Assembly: GCA_947283485.1 (NCBI GenBank)
Contig: CAMYOU010000001.1
Coordinates: 1 to 64,000 of the forward strand
Direction: 5' to 3'
DNA: 64,000 nt
Source of the DNA: an uncultured Peptostreptococcaceae bacterium
GTDB lineage: Bacteria > Bacillota > Clostridia > Tissierellales > Peptoniphilaceae
The notes under the pieces are model-generated. The model was not told the origin of the DNA and ran no database searches. It saw only the letters and a program-made list of their open reading frames with translations. Of the stretch, positions 16,398 through 24,664 are shown one piece after another (within the stretch, counting starts at the first letter, position 1; every line of letters begins with the position of its first letter). The position numbers and the translations under genes were made by a program.

Positions 16398-17777
16398 TTA
16401 GAACATGCCTGGCAATACATGCACAAAGGCATTGAGAATCAGAACGATGACAAAAGCCATCAAGCTTGCCAGGGTAGTCGGGATGGTTGATGCATAGACC
16501 GCATCCTTAACCGTCAAGTCATTATAACGTGCCGGTAGCCAGAATGCTGCATCTGTCGGCAATGTCAAGCCTACGGTGCCCGCACAAATCGCCAAGCCGA
16601 CAATAATGGGAGAGTACCCAAGAGAGACAGCTGCTTGTCCTACGATGGCAACTGTTGTAAGCATGGCAACTGTTGCAGATCCCACAGCTGCACGGATAAT
16701 CATCGCCAGCAAGAACGCGAGTAACAGCACAGGGAGATTGAATCCTGTCATCAGTTTAACAAGCGCATCTCCTACACCGCTTCCTTGTAGTACAGCCGCA
16801 AAACTTCCACCGGTACCGATGACCATAAGAATGTTGCCTACTCGATCGGATACTACATCAATATACTTCCATAGGCTATCGCCATGTTTAGGAACTAAAT
16901 ACTTTCTTAGAACGATACCAGTCACAATCATAGCGATAAATAGTGCGACGTTATTGTCGCCTACGAATCCGAAAAATCTTCTTACTGCATTCCCTTCAGG
17001 AAGCACCAAGCTGAAGATAGAGTTAAACACAATTAGGAGAATGGGGAATGCAATGAGCGCAATGGTCAATCCTGCAGAAGGCTTGGTCGGATCTGCCGCA
17101 ATCACTTCTTTTGGCAGTACTTCAACCTCTAAATCAGATTTTGAAACCCCTTCTTTGATTTTCTTTTTGTTGATCTTATGATCCATCACATCCGCATATT
17201 TCCAGCCGAAAAGCAGAGATGCAATGAGCGCTACGATAATTCCGTAAACAATCAGCCAACCAATATTTGCGCCAAGCTGTCCGCCCACCGCCAAGGGACC
17301 AGGGGTCGGCGCTACAATGCAGTGCGTCAATAACAGACCGGTGAACAACGAGGCGACATAAGCCGAGGTATTCTTCTTCGTAACGTTTTCCAGACTGGTA
17401 ACCAACGGGCTGAGGGTAATGTAAGCTGCACCAAAATAAACAGGAATGGAAATAATGAAACCTGTTAGGTTCAGTGCCAACATATCGTACTTTTTACCAA
17501 ATCTTCGTAAGAATCCTTTTGCTAATTCTTCCATTCCACCGGAATCCCCGAGCATACTACCAAAGATTCCGCCAAAAATAATCAAGAGTCCTATGCTGGA
17601 CATCATGTTGCCAAACCCAGTCTTCGTTAAATTAAGCGTCTCTCCAATGGGCATCTTTGTCAGAACCCCCATCAGGATTGCACTGATAAAAAGCATGACT
17701 CCGGGGCTGATTTTGAGAGCGATTAGTCCTACAAAAAGCACAACCATTACAACGAGAAATGCTGGCAATATGTTCAT
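16398..17777 (-). CDS. GntP-family permease, probably for D-serine or other D-amino acids
   Basis: A 459-residue protein with about 12 to 14 membrane helices of the gluconate:H+ symporter (GntP) family. Diagnostic stretches are LLTHCIVAPTPGPLAVGGQLGANIG, abbreviated, and IRAAVGSATVAMLTT. GntP members carry gluconate, fructuronate or, as DsdX, D-serine. Because it follows the N-acyl-D-amino-acid deacylase and D-serine ammonia-lyase genes on the same strand, a DsdX-like D-amino-acid uptake role is the better guess. An 8-bp stem-loop (17832-17858) separates it from the deacylase gene and may tune its expression. Confidence 0.9.
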   Translation of the reverse strand: MNILPAFLVVMVVLFVGLIALKISPGVMLFISAILMGVLTKMPIGETLNLTKTGFGNMMSSIGLLIIFGGIFGSMLGDSGGMEELAKGFLRRFGKKYDMLALNLTGFIISIPVYFGAAYITLSPLVTSLENVTKKNTSAYVASLFTGLLLTHCIVAPTPGPLAVGGQLGANIGWLIVYGIIVALIASLLFGWKYADVMDHKINKKKIKEGVSKSDLEVEVLPKEVIAADPTKPSAGLTIALIAFPILLIVFNSIFSLVLPEGNAVRRFFGFVGDNNVALFIAMIVTGIVLRKYLVPKHGDSLWKYIDVVSDRVGNILMVIGTGGSFAAVLQGSGVGDALVKLMTGFNLPVLLLAFLLAMIIRAAVGSATVAMLTTVAIVGQAAVSLGYSPIIVGLAICAGTVGLTLPTDAAFWLPARYNDLTVKDAVYASTIPTTLASLMAFVIVLILNAFVHVLPGMF

Positions 17778-17831
17778 GTTTACCTCCTTTGATCATTCAT
17801 TTCCTTGATCATTTTTTATTTGAGAAGTGGG

Positions 17832-17858
17832 GGCTGCCTCAATATATTGGAGGCAGCC
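17832..17858. terminator. Intercistronic stem-loop between deacylase and GntP genes
   Basis: GGCTGCCT pairs with AGGCAGCC around an inner CAATATATTG and a bulged base. No T run follows on the minus strand, so it is more likely an mRNA-processing or attenuation hairpin than a full stop. Confidence 0.5.
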
Positions 17859-17864
17859 TTTCTC

Positions 17865-19457
17865 CTATTCGTTGTGACGTAGCATCTTTCCGGATGCCTT
17901 GCCGGTTAATTCCATGGCTTCGTAAACACTTTCTCCGTTCACAAAAACGTAGTTGATACCCTCTGTGATACTATTCGGATTTGCATACGTTGCAGTATCT
18001 TTTAGTTTTTCATAATTGAAAATTACCAGGTCTGCTTCATAACCGTCGCGGATCAATCCGCGGTTCTTAAGACGCAAGAAGTTTGCCGATAATCCCGTCA
18101 TCTTATGGATCATCTCTTCCAGTGTAAGGATCTTCTTCTCTTTAACAAAATAGTTGATTGCATGCGGAAAAGTTCCACTGGCTCTTGGATGTCCTTTTTC
18201 TGCCCAACAACGCGTTAATCCGTCACTACCTACAATACAGTACGGGTCTTTGATGATGTCAAAGACATCTTCTTCTGACATACTCATGTAAACGCCACTC
18301 GTCTCGCAATGATTCTCCACGCACAGATCAAAGAAGGCTGTCCACGGATCTTTGCCCACCAAATCTGCATATTCCGTAATAAACTTCCCTTCTGCCTCCG
18401 GTGTTTTGGATGCTGCTGATACGTAGACACCACTCCACCCTCCGGCATTCAGATAATAGTTGTCATATTCGGTCTTGGGGTCTTCCATTTCCTTTTTCAG
18501 CTGTTTTCTGAAGTCCTCATCTTTGAGTTTTTCTGTCATGGCGTCAAAGCCTTCAGACAGATGCCACGGCGGCATCGTAGCATTCAGTGTGGTCATATTT
18601 GCCGGGTATGGATATTGATCGTGGAATACCTCAATCCCCTCATCGTTGGCTTCATGAATAAGACGCAAGGTCTCTTTCTGTTTGCCCCAATTGGGTTTGC
18701 CAAGCATCTTGTGGTGAGAAATATCTACACGTGCGCCGGATTCTCGTCCGACATTAATGGTCTCTTCTACGGCCTCTACAACTTTATTGGATTCGTTGCG
18801 CATGTGGCTTGCATAAATACCGCCGTACGGTGCGATTACTTTTGCCAACTCAATAATTTCATCCTTCGTAGCGTATACAGAAGGTGTGTAGATAAGTCCC
18901 GTAGAAAAACCTGCCGCCCCAGATTCCATTGCTTCCTTCAAGATCGCCTTCATGGCATCCAATTCTTTGGGAGTTGCCGGACGATTCTCCATGCCCATAA
19001 TAGAAATCCTCAAAGTACTGTGACCCACATACATCTTCACGTTGGCAGTTAGCGGTTGTTGATCCGCATAATTTAAGAATCGTGCAAAAGTATTCCAATT
19101 CTTCATGTCGTCCGGAAAGAATGTTGTTCCCATAGATAGCATATTCTGGACGTCTTTCATATTTTTCTCAACGACGGGTGCTGCAGACAATCCGCATTGA
19201 CCTACATGTTCCGTAGTAACTCCCTGTGTCGTCTTAAACAGTGCAGCATCTTTGGTCCCCAGGATCAGATCCCCATGTGAATGGGCATCAATAAATCCCG
19301 GAGTTACCGTCAGCCCTTCTGCATCAATCACTCTCGCTGCATCTTCCGTATCAGGATTGAGATGCAATTTTCCGTCCTTGATTCCGACATTCCCGCGAAA
19401 AGCATCTTTTCCGCTACCATCAATAATCGTACCGTTCTTAATAATGACATCTAACAT
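17865..19457 (-). CDS. N-acyl-D-amino-acid deacylase (D-aminoacylase)
   Basis: A 530-residue metal-dependent amidohydrolase that frees D-amino acids from N-acyl-D-amino acids. Visible motifs: metal-site GFIDAHSHGD (near 55-63), QCGLSAAPV, GFSTGLIYTPSVYA, ASHMRNES, ISHHK and the catalytic Asp in IVGSDG, then HPRASGTFPH. Length and motif order match D-aminoacylases. The ATG has an AGGAGG site upstream. Second gene of a likely dsdA-deacylase-gntP operon: the deacylase yields D-amino acids that the lyase can break down. Actual substrate (N-acetyl, N-formyl, which side chain) is not readable. Confidence 0.92.
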   Translation of the reverse strand: MLDVIIKNGTIIDGSGKDAFRGNVGIKDGKLHLNPDTEDAARVIDAEGLTVTPGFIDAHSHGDLILGTKDAALFKTTQGVTTEHVGQCGLSAAPVVEKNMKDVQNMLSMGTTFFPDDMKNWNTFARFLNYADQQPLTANVKMYVGHSTLRISIMGMENRPATPKELDAMKAILKEAMESGAAGFSTGLIYTPSVYATKDEIIELAKVIAPYGGIYASHMRNESNKVVEAVEETINVGRESGARVDISHHKMLGKPNWGKQKETLRLIHEANDEGIEVFHDQYPYPANMTTLNATMPPWHLSEGFDAMTEKLKDEDFRKQLKKEMEDPKTEYDNYYLNAGGWSGVYVSAASKTPEAEGKFITEYADLVGKDPWTAFFDLCVENHCETSGVYMSMSEEDVFDIIKDPYCIVGSDGLTRCWAEKGHPRASGTFPHAINYFVKEKKILTLEEMIHKMTGLSANFLRLKNRGLIRDGYEADLVIFNYEKLKDTATYANPNSITEGINYVFVNGESVYEAMELTGKASGKMLRHNE

Positions 19458-19499
19458 GGCTTTACCTCCTCTGATTCCTCATTTTGCCTACATCCACTT

Positions 19500-20822
19500 C
19501 TACAGATAAGTCGCTAAATACTCCTCCATAACATTCTCAGGGACAAGATTTCCTCCCGTTGCCCAAGCAATATGGTTGATTGCATCCAGGCGATCCAGCA
19601 AACCATTGTCTTTCAGGTATTGTTTCGTGCCTTCATAATCTAAAAGTTTAGCTGGTCCTTCAAAGGTGGCACAAGCAGACGGTTCAATGCGGATATGTTC
19701 TGTTTTATCCAAGAGGCGCATATAATCAAATAGTTTTTTGTCTTCCACTGTAAAAATACCGCTCAAAAGATACTCCATCTGTCTTCCGACAAATTTTGAA
19801 GGCGTCCCTACAGCCAGTCCATCCGCTTCTGTCTTCCCGTCAATGCCTAAATCTTGGACACTTATTTCGTCGTGTTTCCCGGTGGCCATGCCAACCAACA
19901 TACTTGGTGCATGCGTTGGTTCAACAAAGAAAACGTGAGCATGGTCACCAAAAATTTGCTTTAAACCGAAAGTGATTCCTCCGGGTGAGCCTCCTACGCC
20001 ACATGGGAGATAGAAAAAGGCAGGGTGTTCTTCATTTACCTGGATGTTCATCGCCTTGAACTGTTCCTGAAGACGAAGTGCCGCTACTGCATACCCCATA
20101 AAGAGCGTCACTGAATTTTCGTCATCTACAAAATAACTGTTAGGATCCTTTTCGGATAATTTTCTCCCCTGTTCAACCGCAGAAGTGAAGTCTCCTTCAT
20201 ACTCAACAACCTTTGCTCCTTTTGACCGCAGCAAATCTTTTTTCCATTGTTTTGCGTCGGAGGACATATGTACAATCACATTAAAACCTAATGTCGCTGA
20301 GACAATTCCAATAGAAAGTCCTAAATTACCTGTAGAGCCGACCTGAATGGTGTACTGCGAAAAGACTTTTCGACTTTTCTCTTCAGCCAATACTCTGTAA
20401 TCATCGCCGCTTTGAATCAATCCATTCTCCAAGGCAATCTTCTCTGCAAGATAAAGAACTTCATAGATGCCGCCACGCGCCTTAATGGAACCGGCAACAG
20501 CCAAATGAGAGTCCATCTTTAGATAGAGATTCCCTTTAAAGCTTGTCTCTTTTTTTAAAGCTTCCTCCATGTTCTTGATCGATTGTAATGGAGATTCAAT
20601 TAAGCCGTTCAGAGGACGCGTGTCTTCAAAGTACTTAACCAAAAGGGGGGCAAAACGCCTCAACCTCCTATCAGCATCAAGAATATCTTCTTTTTTAAAA
20701 TCGATTTCCTTCCAGGCATCATGAACGCTCTCTTTATGAGGATTTGTCCAAACTGTCGGGTTTAGATCTACAACATCTTGTAATACTCGGTCTTTCTTTA
20801 CGATATTGTTCAAATTAATCAT
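19500..20822 (-). CDS. dsdA: D-serine ammonia-lyase (D-serine dehydratase)
   Basis: A 440-residue PLP enzyme that converts D-serine to pyruvate and ammonia. The Schiff-base Lys114 lies in GSIKARGGIYE, and the phosphate-binding loop GSTGNLGLSIG and PCGVGGSPGG are clear. Length fits DsdA. It heads the D-amino-acid operon and is transcribed from a consensus promoter divergent from the XRE-cupin regulator, as dsdA is from its own regulator in enterobacteria, although there the regulator is of LysR type. Codon use is more AT-rich than in core genes. Gives the cell pyruvate and nitrogen and removes toxic D-serine. Confidence 0.95.
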   Translation of the reverse strand: MINLNNIVKKDRVLQDVVDLNPTVWTNPHKESVHDAWKEIDFKKEDILDADRRLRRFAPLLVKYFEDTRPLNGLIESPLQSIKNMEEALKKETSFKGNLYLKMDSHLAVAGSIKARGGIYEVLYLAEKIALENGLIQSGDDYRVLAEEKSRKVFSQYTIQVGSTGNLGLSIGIVSATLGFNVIVHMSSDAKQWKKDLLRSKGAKVVEYEGDFTSAVEQGRKLSEKDPNSYFVDDENSVTLFMGYAVAALRLQEQFKAMNIQVNEEHPAFFYLPCGVGGSPGGITFGLKQIFGDHAHVFFVEPTHAPSMLVGMATGKHDEISVQDLGIDGKTEADGLAVGTPSKFVGRQMEYLLSGIFTVEDKKLFDYMRLLDKTEHIRIEPSACATFEGPAKLLDYEGTKQYLKDNGLLDRLDAINHIAWATGGNLVPENVMEEYLATYL

Positions 20823-20896
20823 CCTTTATCGTCCTTCCCTCCTTCCAAAGTTCAATAAGATAAAGTCCTTGCCCTCCCTTCCATTTGTTTAAAAAC

Positions 20897-20925
20897 ATTA
20901 TATTCCTTTTTATTTAATATTTCAA
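20897..20925 (-). promoter_or_regulatory. Consensus sigma-A promoter of dsdA, with direct repeat
   Basis: On the minus strand TTGAAA, 17 bases, TATAAT: near-perfect. A direct repeat ATTTCAA occurs on the plus strand at 20919-20925, overlapping this -35, and again at 20939-20945, 20 bases or two helical turns away. This is a plausible operator for the divergent XRE-cupin regulator. Confidence 0.75.
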
Positions 20926-21013
20926 CTATATTTTTCTTATTTCAATACAATTAACTTTTATAGGGAGCTTCTTTCTTTTTTTGCAAACGAGAAATGACTG
21001 TGCTACCATTGAT

Positions 21014-21613
21014 ATGATGTTTTATGGCATAAAAGAGGTGAGAAAAATAGATAAACACATATTGGGAGCAAGAATTAAGGAGCTCAGAACGGAACGTGGC
21101 GTCTCCTTAAAAGATATGGCTGCTGAGATGAACGTATCCGCATCCCTGCTCAGTCAAATTGAAAGAAATTTAGCAAACCCATCTTTGAATACCCTACGAG
21201 CCATTGCTAACTATCTGGACGTCCCTATGTTCAGCTTCTTTGAAATCAGAGAAGATCCCGAAGCCATGGTTGTCCGGTATAATGATCGCATTCAAATCAT
21301 CAATGGTAAGAATAATTCTAAAGAGTTGAAACAAGGGTATGATTTATTAAGCCCTGACATGAAGGGCGTTATCCAGATGTGTGAAATGAGTTTGGGGCCC
21401 TATCAATACAGTGCCGAAAAATTTAATGTTCATCGAGCAGAAGAGGTAGCCGTCTGTACTGAAGAGTCGATTGAGTTGATATTAAAAAACAGCTCCATTA
21501 CATTGGGTAAAGGCGATAGTGTTCGTATCCCTGCAGGCACTCCGCACCGCTGGAAAAATCCGACGGATAAAAGTTGTGCTATCATCTTTGCCATTTCTCC
21601 TCCTGATTTCTAA
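21014..21613 (+). CDS. XRE-family regulator with C-terminal cupin domain
   Basis: A helix-turn-helix domain (IKELRTERGVSLKDMAAEMNV, abbreviated, then SASLLSQIERNLANPSLNTL) joined to a cupin (HRAEEVAVCTEE, RIPAGTPHRWKNP). This architecture senses a small metabolite through the cupin and controls adjacent catabolic genes. It is divergent from dsdA, so D-serine or an N-acyl-D-amino acid is the likely signal. The start is uncertain: ATG at 21014 or 21017 lacks a ribosome site, while GAGGTGA at 21035-21041 stands 6 bases before an ATA codon at 21047, where homologues would begin. Confidence 0.85.
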   Translation: MMFYGIKEVRKIDKHILGARIKELRTERGVSLKDMAAEMNVSASLLSQIERNLANPSLNTLRAIANYLDVPMFSFFEIREDPEAMVVRYNDRIQIINGKNNSKELKQGYDLLSPDMKGVIQMCEMSLGPYQYSAEKFNVHRAEEVAVCTEESIELILKNSSITLGKGDSVRIPAGTPHRWKNPTDKSCAIIFAISPPDF

Positions 21614-21727
21614 TTTTCCTGGCAGAAATCATTCCGCAGACAAGCGCCACACCTTTTAACTTCTTTTTTTGCATGGGATGCTCTATTTCATGTATTGAGA
21701 CTAAGTGACATAATTGTATTTGCAAAT

Positions 21728-21767
21728 AAAAAAATCTCCTTGTATTCGGAAAGCAAGGAGATTTTTT
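21728..21767. terminator. Bidirectional terminator between XRE-cupin and thioesterase genes
   Basis: AATCTCCTTG pairs with CAAGGAGATT around an 11-base loop with A-rich and T-rich flanks. It closes both the regulator (plus) and the LuxCE operon (minus). It also marks the right edge of the AT-rich block. Confidence 0.9.
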
Positions 21768-21857
21768 GTTCTATGGATTATAAAATTGATGCAATAGAGG
21801 TTGTCCGTGACCATACTGGATACATCATCTATTTGTGGAGTACTGTGTATAAAGTCC

Positions 21858-22553
21858 TTACACAGTGGTCGTCATAGAGGCGAGGTGTCGGTCTTGAGTA
21901 TCGTAGAAGGCGAAGCGTCGCTCGTTTCCGAAGTCTTTGTAATAGACGGTGACGAAAGGAGCCGCACTTTCGCGGTGATAGGTGATTTTAAGTTTCCTCA
22001 CAAAGGCACCTTCCAGTGTCGAGAGTCCGATCATGGGGAGCACGCGATTGTTGATGTGACCGTTGACGTCGATGTGGTGGGCGTAGATTGGATATTCTTT
22101 CGAAAAAAATGTATTGTCTCGCTCCACAAGTACGCTCTCAAGTCCCAGATCGTGGGGCATGGTCTCTCGCGTGCCGGCGGCATCGACGAGCTTCTCCGGG
22201 ACGGTCGCCATGGCGCGTCTTTTTTTGTCGAAAATAATCTGGCGAGAACGCGCCTTGAGGACGCATGTACCGTCACAGTCCACGAGATGATAGCGGTCGA
22301 TGAGATTTCTGCGGACGGTGTAGTCCGTGATCTCGCAAATCCGTTTGCCGTAGACGGGGATCTTCGAGAGCTCGATCGCCCAGCCGTGGACGACGAGGCT
22401 CAAGCCTTCCTTCTCGAGCGCAAGCGGTCCCACGCCGAGCCGATCCATATCCGTCTGCGCAAAGTCGATGGCATGGGCGATAAAACGGTGGAGCGAGAGC
22501 GTTCCCTCGCGCGTCACTTCGCCCATGCCGATGAGTCTCGTCTCCTCCATCAT
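21858..22553 (-). CDS. Acyl-ACP thioesterase family protein
   Basis: A 231-residue double-hotdog protein of the bacterial acyl-ACP thioesterase family, which hydrolyses acyl-ACP to free fatty acid. The second hotdog shows the family HIDVNGHINNRVL segment (near 155-167); the first holds FIAHAIDFAQTDMDRLGVGP. Its start ATG overlaps the reductase stop (ATGA), with GGAGGTGA upstream. Last gene of the six-gene operon, ending at a bidirectional terminator. Likely role: release a fatty acid that the LuxE-like ligase re-activates for reduction. The alternative is release of the final product from the operon's own ACP. Confidence 0.85.
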   Translation of the reverse strand: MMEETRLIGMGEVTREGTLSLHRFIAHAIDFAQTDMDRLGVGPLALEKEGLSLVVHGWAIELSKIPVYGKRICEITDYTVRRNLIDRYHLVDCDGTCVLKARSRQIIFDKKRRAMATVPEKLVDAAGTRETMPHDLGLESVLVERDNTFFSKEYPIYAHHIDVNGHINNRVLPMIGLSTLEGAFVRKLKITYHRESAAPFVTVYYKDFGNERRFAFYDTQDRHLASMTTTV

Positions 22554-23695
22554 TCCATCACCTCCACAAAACGGGACATGGTACGGATCATATCGTATCC
22601 GTCCCAGTGAAAATCCATTTCGAGCGCATGCCCGAACGGGACGATGCGATCCACGCCCGACACCCCTTTGGCAACGCATTTTGCAAGGCCCGATGCGTCC
22701 ATGCCGGTGTAGAGGACGGTCTGGACGCGCGTCGTAAGATAGGGTGCAAGCGCGTCGAGGTCGGGAACGGTGACGGCGTAGAAGAGCCCGAATTTTCCGC
22801 GATAGGTGTCGGGATCGGGCGCATCCGCCCGCGCGACGACGAGATTGCGGTTCTCGTAGAAGACTTCCGCACCGGTCTTCGCAAGATGCGCATAGAGTGC
22901 GGTGAGTCTTCCGACCGTGCGCACGCCGTCAGCGGGGTACTCTGCGGCAAACGGCGCAAGTGCTTCGAAGAAGGTACGCATTGCCTCTTCCCGCGTTCCC
23001 ACAAATGTCACAACCGCAGGGGATGAGCAGGCGAGTCCGTCCGAGAGATAGGTGTCGTTGTAAAAATGGCGCGCAAGTTCCGCGCGTTTTTCTTCCGAAA
23101 ACGTAAGATAGTCGTCGCCCACGACGGCAAGGCTCACGCGATCGGCAAATTTAATCTCGACCGAGCGCACGGGAAGCGGTGCTTTCTCAATCGTGCGAAT
23201 GGTGTCGTCGCCGCCCCAGATGACCCGCACGCGCGCTTCGGCGGAAAAAGCACAGGTCACGTCTTCGTCATGCGGATAGCGCATGAGGAGGTTCTCCTCG
23301 GCGATATCGGGGTATTCGTCGAACGTTTCACACAAGATTCGAAGTGCGCACGCGAGCGCGGGGTCTTCTTTTGACGGCAGGCGCACGCGATTGGGCGTGC
23401 CGGAAAGAAGTCCGAAGACAAAGGTATAGAGTGCATTCATGGGGACATTCCCCGGCGCGATGTGAAAGGCGATCCCGCGACCGTAACGCCTTTCTCCGGC
23501 GTAGTGCGAACGCGCGACCAGAAGCCTCTGCGGACGAATCCAAAAGGCGAACGCCATGAGTTCCGTGTAGGTTTTTGCCTCGGCATCCTTTCGCAGTGCG
23601 TCGTGCCAATCGGAGAGAAAGGCGAGCACGCGATCGTCGAAGATCGGGCGCACGCGGTCACTCGCTCCCGTGCCGGCAATTTTAACGATAGGCAT
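22550..23695 (-). CDS. LuxC-like acyl reductase
   Basis: A 381-residue protein of the LuxC family, which reduces an enzyme-bound acyl group to the aldehyde with NADPH. Motifs: FHIAPGNVPMNALYTFVFGLLSG (abbreviated) for nucleotide binding, IWGGDDTI, and the acyl-accepting nucleophile Cys223 in SDGLACSSPAVV. The length is about 100 residues less than luminous-bacterium LuxC, mostly at the N terminus. Start chosen for AGGGGGTG 5 bases upstream. Overlaps the LuxE-like gene by 14 bases and the thioesterase by 4, so all three are translationally linked. Confidence 0.88.
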   Translation of the reverse strand: MPIVKIAGTGASDRVRPIFDDRVLAFLSDWHDALRKDAEAKTYTELMAFAFWIRPQRLLVARSHYAGERRYGRGIAFHIAPGNVPMNALYTFVFGLLSGTPNRVRLPSKEDPALACALRILCETFDEYPDIAEENLLMRYPHDEDVTCAFSAEARVRVIWGGDDTIRTIEKAPLPVRSVEIKFADRVSLAVVGDDYLTFSEEKRAELARHFYNDTYLSDGLACSSPAVVTFVGTREEAMRTFFEALAPFAAEYPADGVRTVGRLTALYAHLAKTGAEVFYENRNLVVARADAPDPDTYRGKFGLFYAVTVPDLDALAPYLTTRVQTVLYTGMDASGLAKCVAKGVSGVDRIVPFGHALEMDFHWDGYDMIRTMSRFVEVME

Positions 23696-24662
23696 CCGAA
23701 CACCCCCTGATCTCCGAGCCTTTGGCGCGTCCGAGCACGCGGAATCCGCGCCCCGCCCCGCAAGCACAAGGCTCCATCACACCGAGATCCTCCGTCAAAA
23801 TGCTGTGTCCCGGATAGGACGTCGCAAGCGTCGTAAAGACTTGGAGGAGTCCGACTTCCCCGTCGGGGACCACTTCGAGCGTCACGGGATCGCGTACAAG
23901 CACCGCGCTCATCTCCGACGGGTGGAACTTGCCCTCTTCACAAGTGAGATAGATCGAGCCTGTCTGCTCCACCATGCCGTAGTAATTTATGACTTTCTTG
24001 ATCCCCGTCACCGCTCGGAGTCGTTTCACAAAGATTCGTTCGTCCACGGCGCGTGCGGCGAGTTTTTTATATCCGCCGCCGTGGATGAGGACACCCTGCG
24101 ATAAATCGAGCCTCTCTCCCGTGCGTTCGAGTTCCTCGAGGAGTTTCTCAAACACCACGGACGTAAATCCGAAGAGAAAATACGGTTTGTCTCCATACTG
24201 CGCGAGAAAATCCGCGATTTTTTCGCGATCCAAGCGCATCTCGTCGTCAAGAGCAAAAACACGTCTCGTCGCAAAGACGGAAAATCCGAGAATACCCGCC
24301 GCGCGTGCGGCAAAGGCGTTCCTGTCAGTGAGTGTCCTCGGCGTGTCGATGACGAGCATCGGCATTCTGCCCTTTCCGAGGGCACGCCCCACGATGGTCG
24401 CAAGCGCAATCTGTTGATCGAGCGCGTTTTTGCGGTCGAGATAGATCTTTGACGGATGTCCGCTCGTGCCGGATGAATAGAGCGTCTTAAAGACCTCTTC
24501 GCGCGGAATGCTCAAAAGATCCGTCTCTTTGAAGAGCGACGCCGGGAGATACGGCACCTCCTCGAGCGTGTGCGGCGTGTGTGTGAGATGTGCACCGTCC
24601 AAGATCCGTCGATACGCAGGCGAATGCTCGTAGTGATAGTTTGTTAATTCCAAAAAATCCAT
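23682..24662 (-). CDS. LuxE-like acyl-protein synthetase
   Basis: A 326-residue adenylating enzyme. LuxE activates fatty acid with ATP and hands it to the LuxC cysteine. The ATP/AMP signature SSGTSGHPSKI (63-73), NYYGMVEQTGSIY and a late TEDLGV fit the family. A CACG cysteine pair near the C terminus (PCACGAGRG) recalls the metal or acyl-handling Cys of related ligases. It begins 2 bases after the AMP-ligase stop and overlaps the reductase start, so LuxE and LuxC are made together. No luciferase genes (luxA, luxB) are near, so the aldehyde serves another purpose. Confidence 0.88.
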   Translation of the reverse strand: MDFLELTNYHYEHSPAYRRILDGAHLTHTPHTLEEVPYLPASLFKETDLLSIPREEVFKTLYSSGTSGHPSKIYLDRKNALDQQIALATIVGRALGKGRMPMLVIDTPRTLTDRNAFAARAAGILGFSVFATRRVFALDDEMRLDREKIADFLAQYGDKPYFLFGFTSVVFEKLLEELERTGERLDLSQGVLIHGGGYKKLAARAVDERIFVKRLRAVTGIKKVINYYGMVEQTGSIYLTCEEGKFHPSEMSAVLVRDPVTLEVVPDGEVGLLQVFTTLATSYPGHSILTEDLGVMEPCACGAGRGFRVLGRAKGSEIRGCSDAYR

Positions 24663-24664
24663 GG

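Noticed and set aside
17832..17858. Full rho-independent terminator splitting the D-amino-acid operon
   Set aside because: The stem is good but there is no T run on the minus strand, so it is listed as a tuning hairpin.
21695..21877. Short plus-strand 60-codon open frame after the XRE-cupin gene
   Set aside because: It contains the bidirectional terminator hairpin and has no ribosome site.
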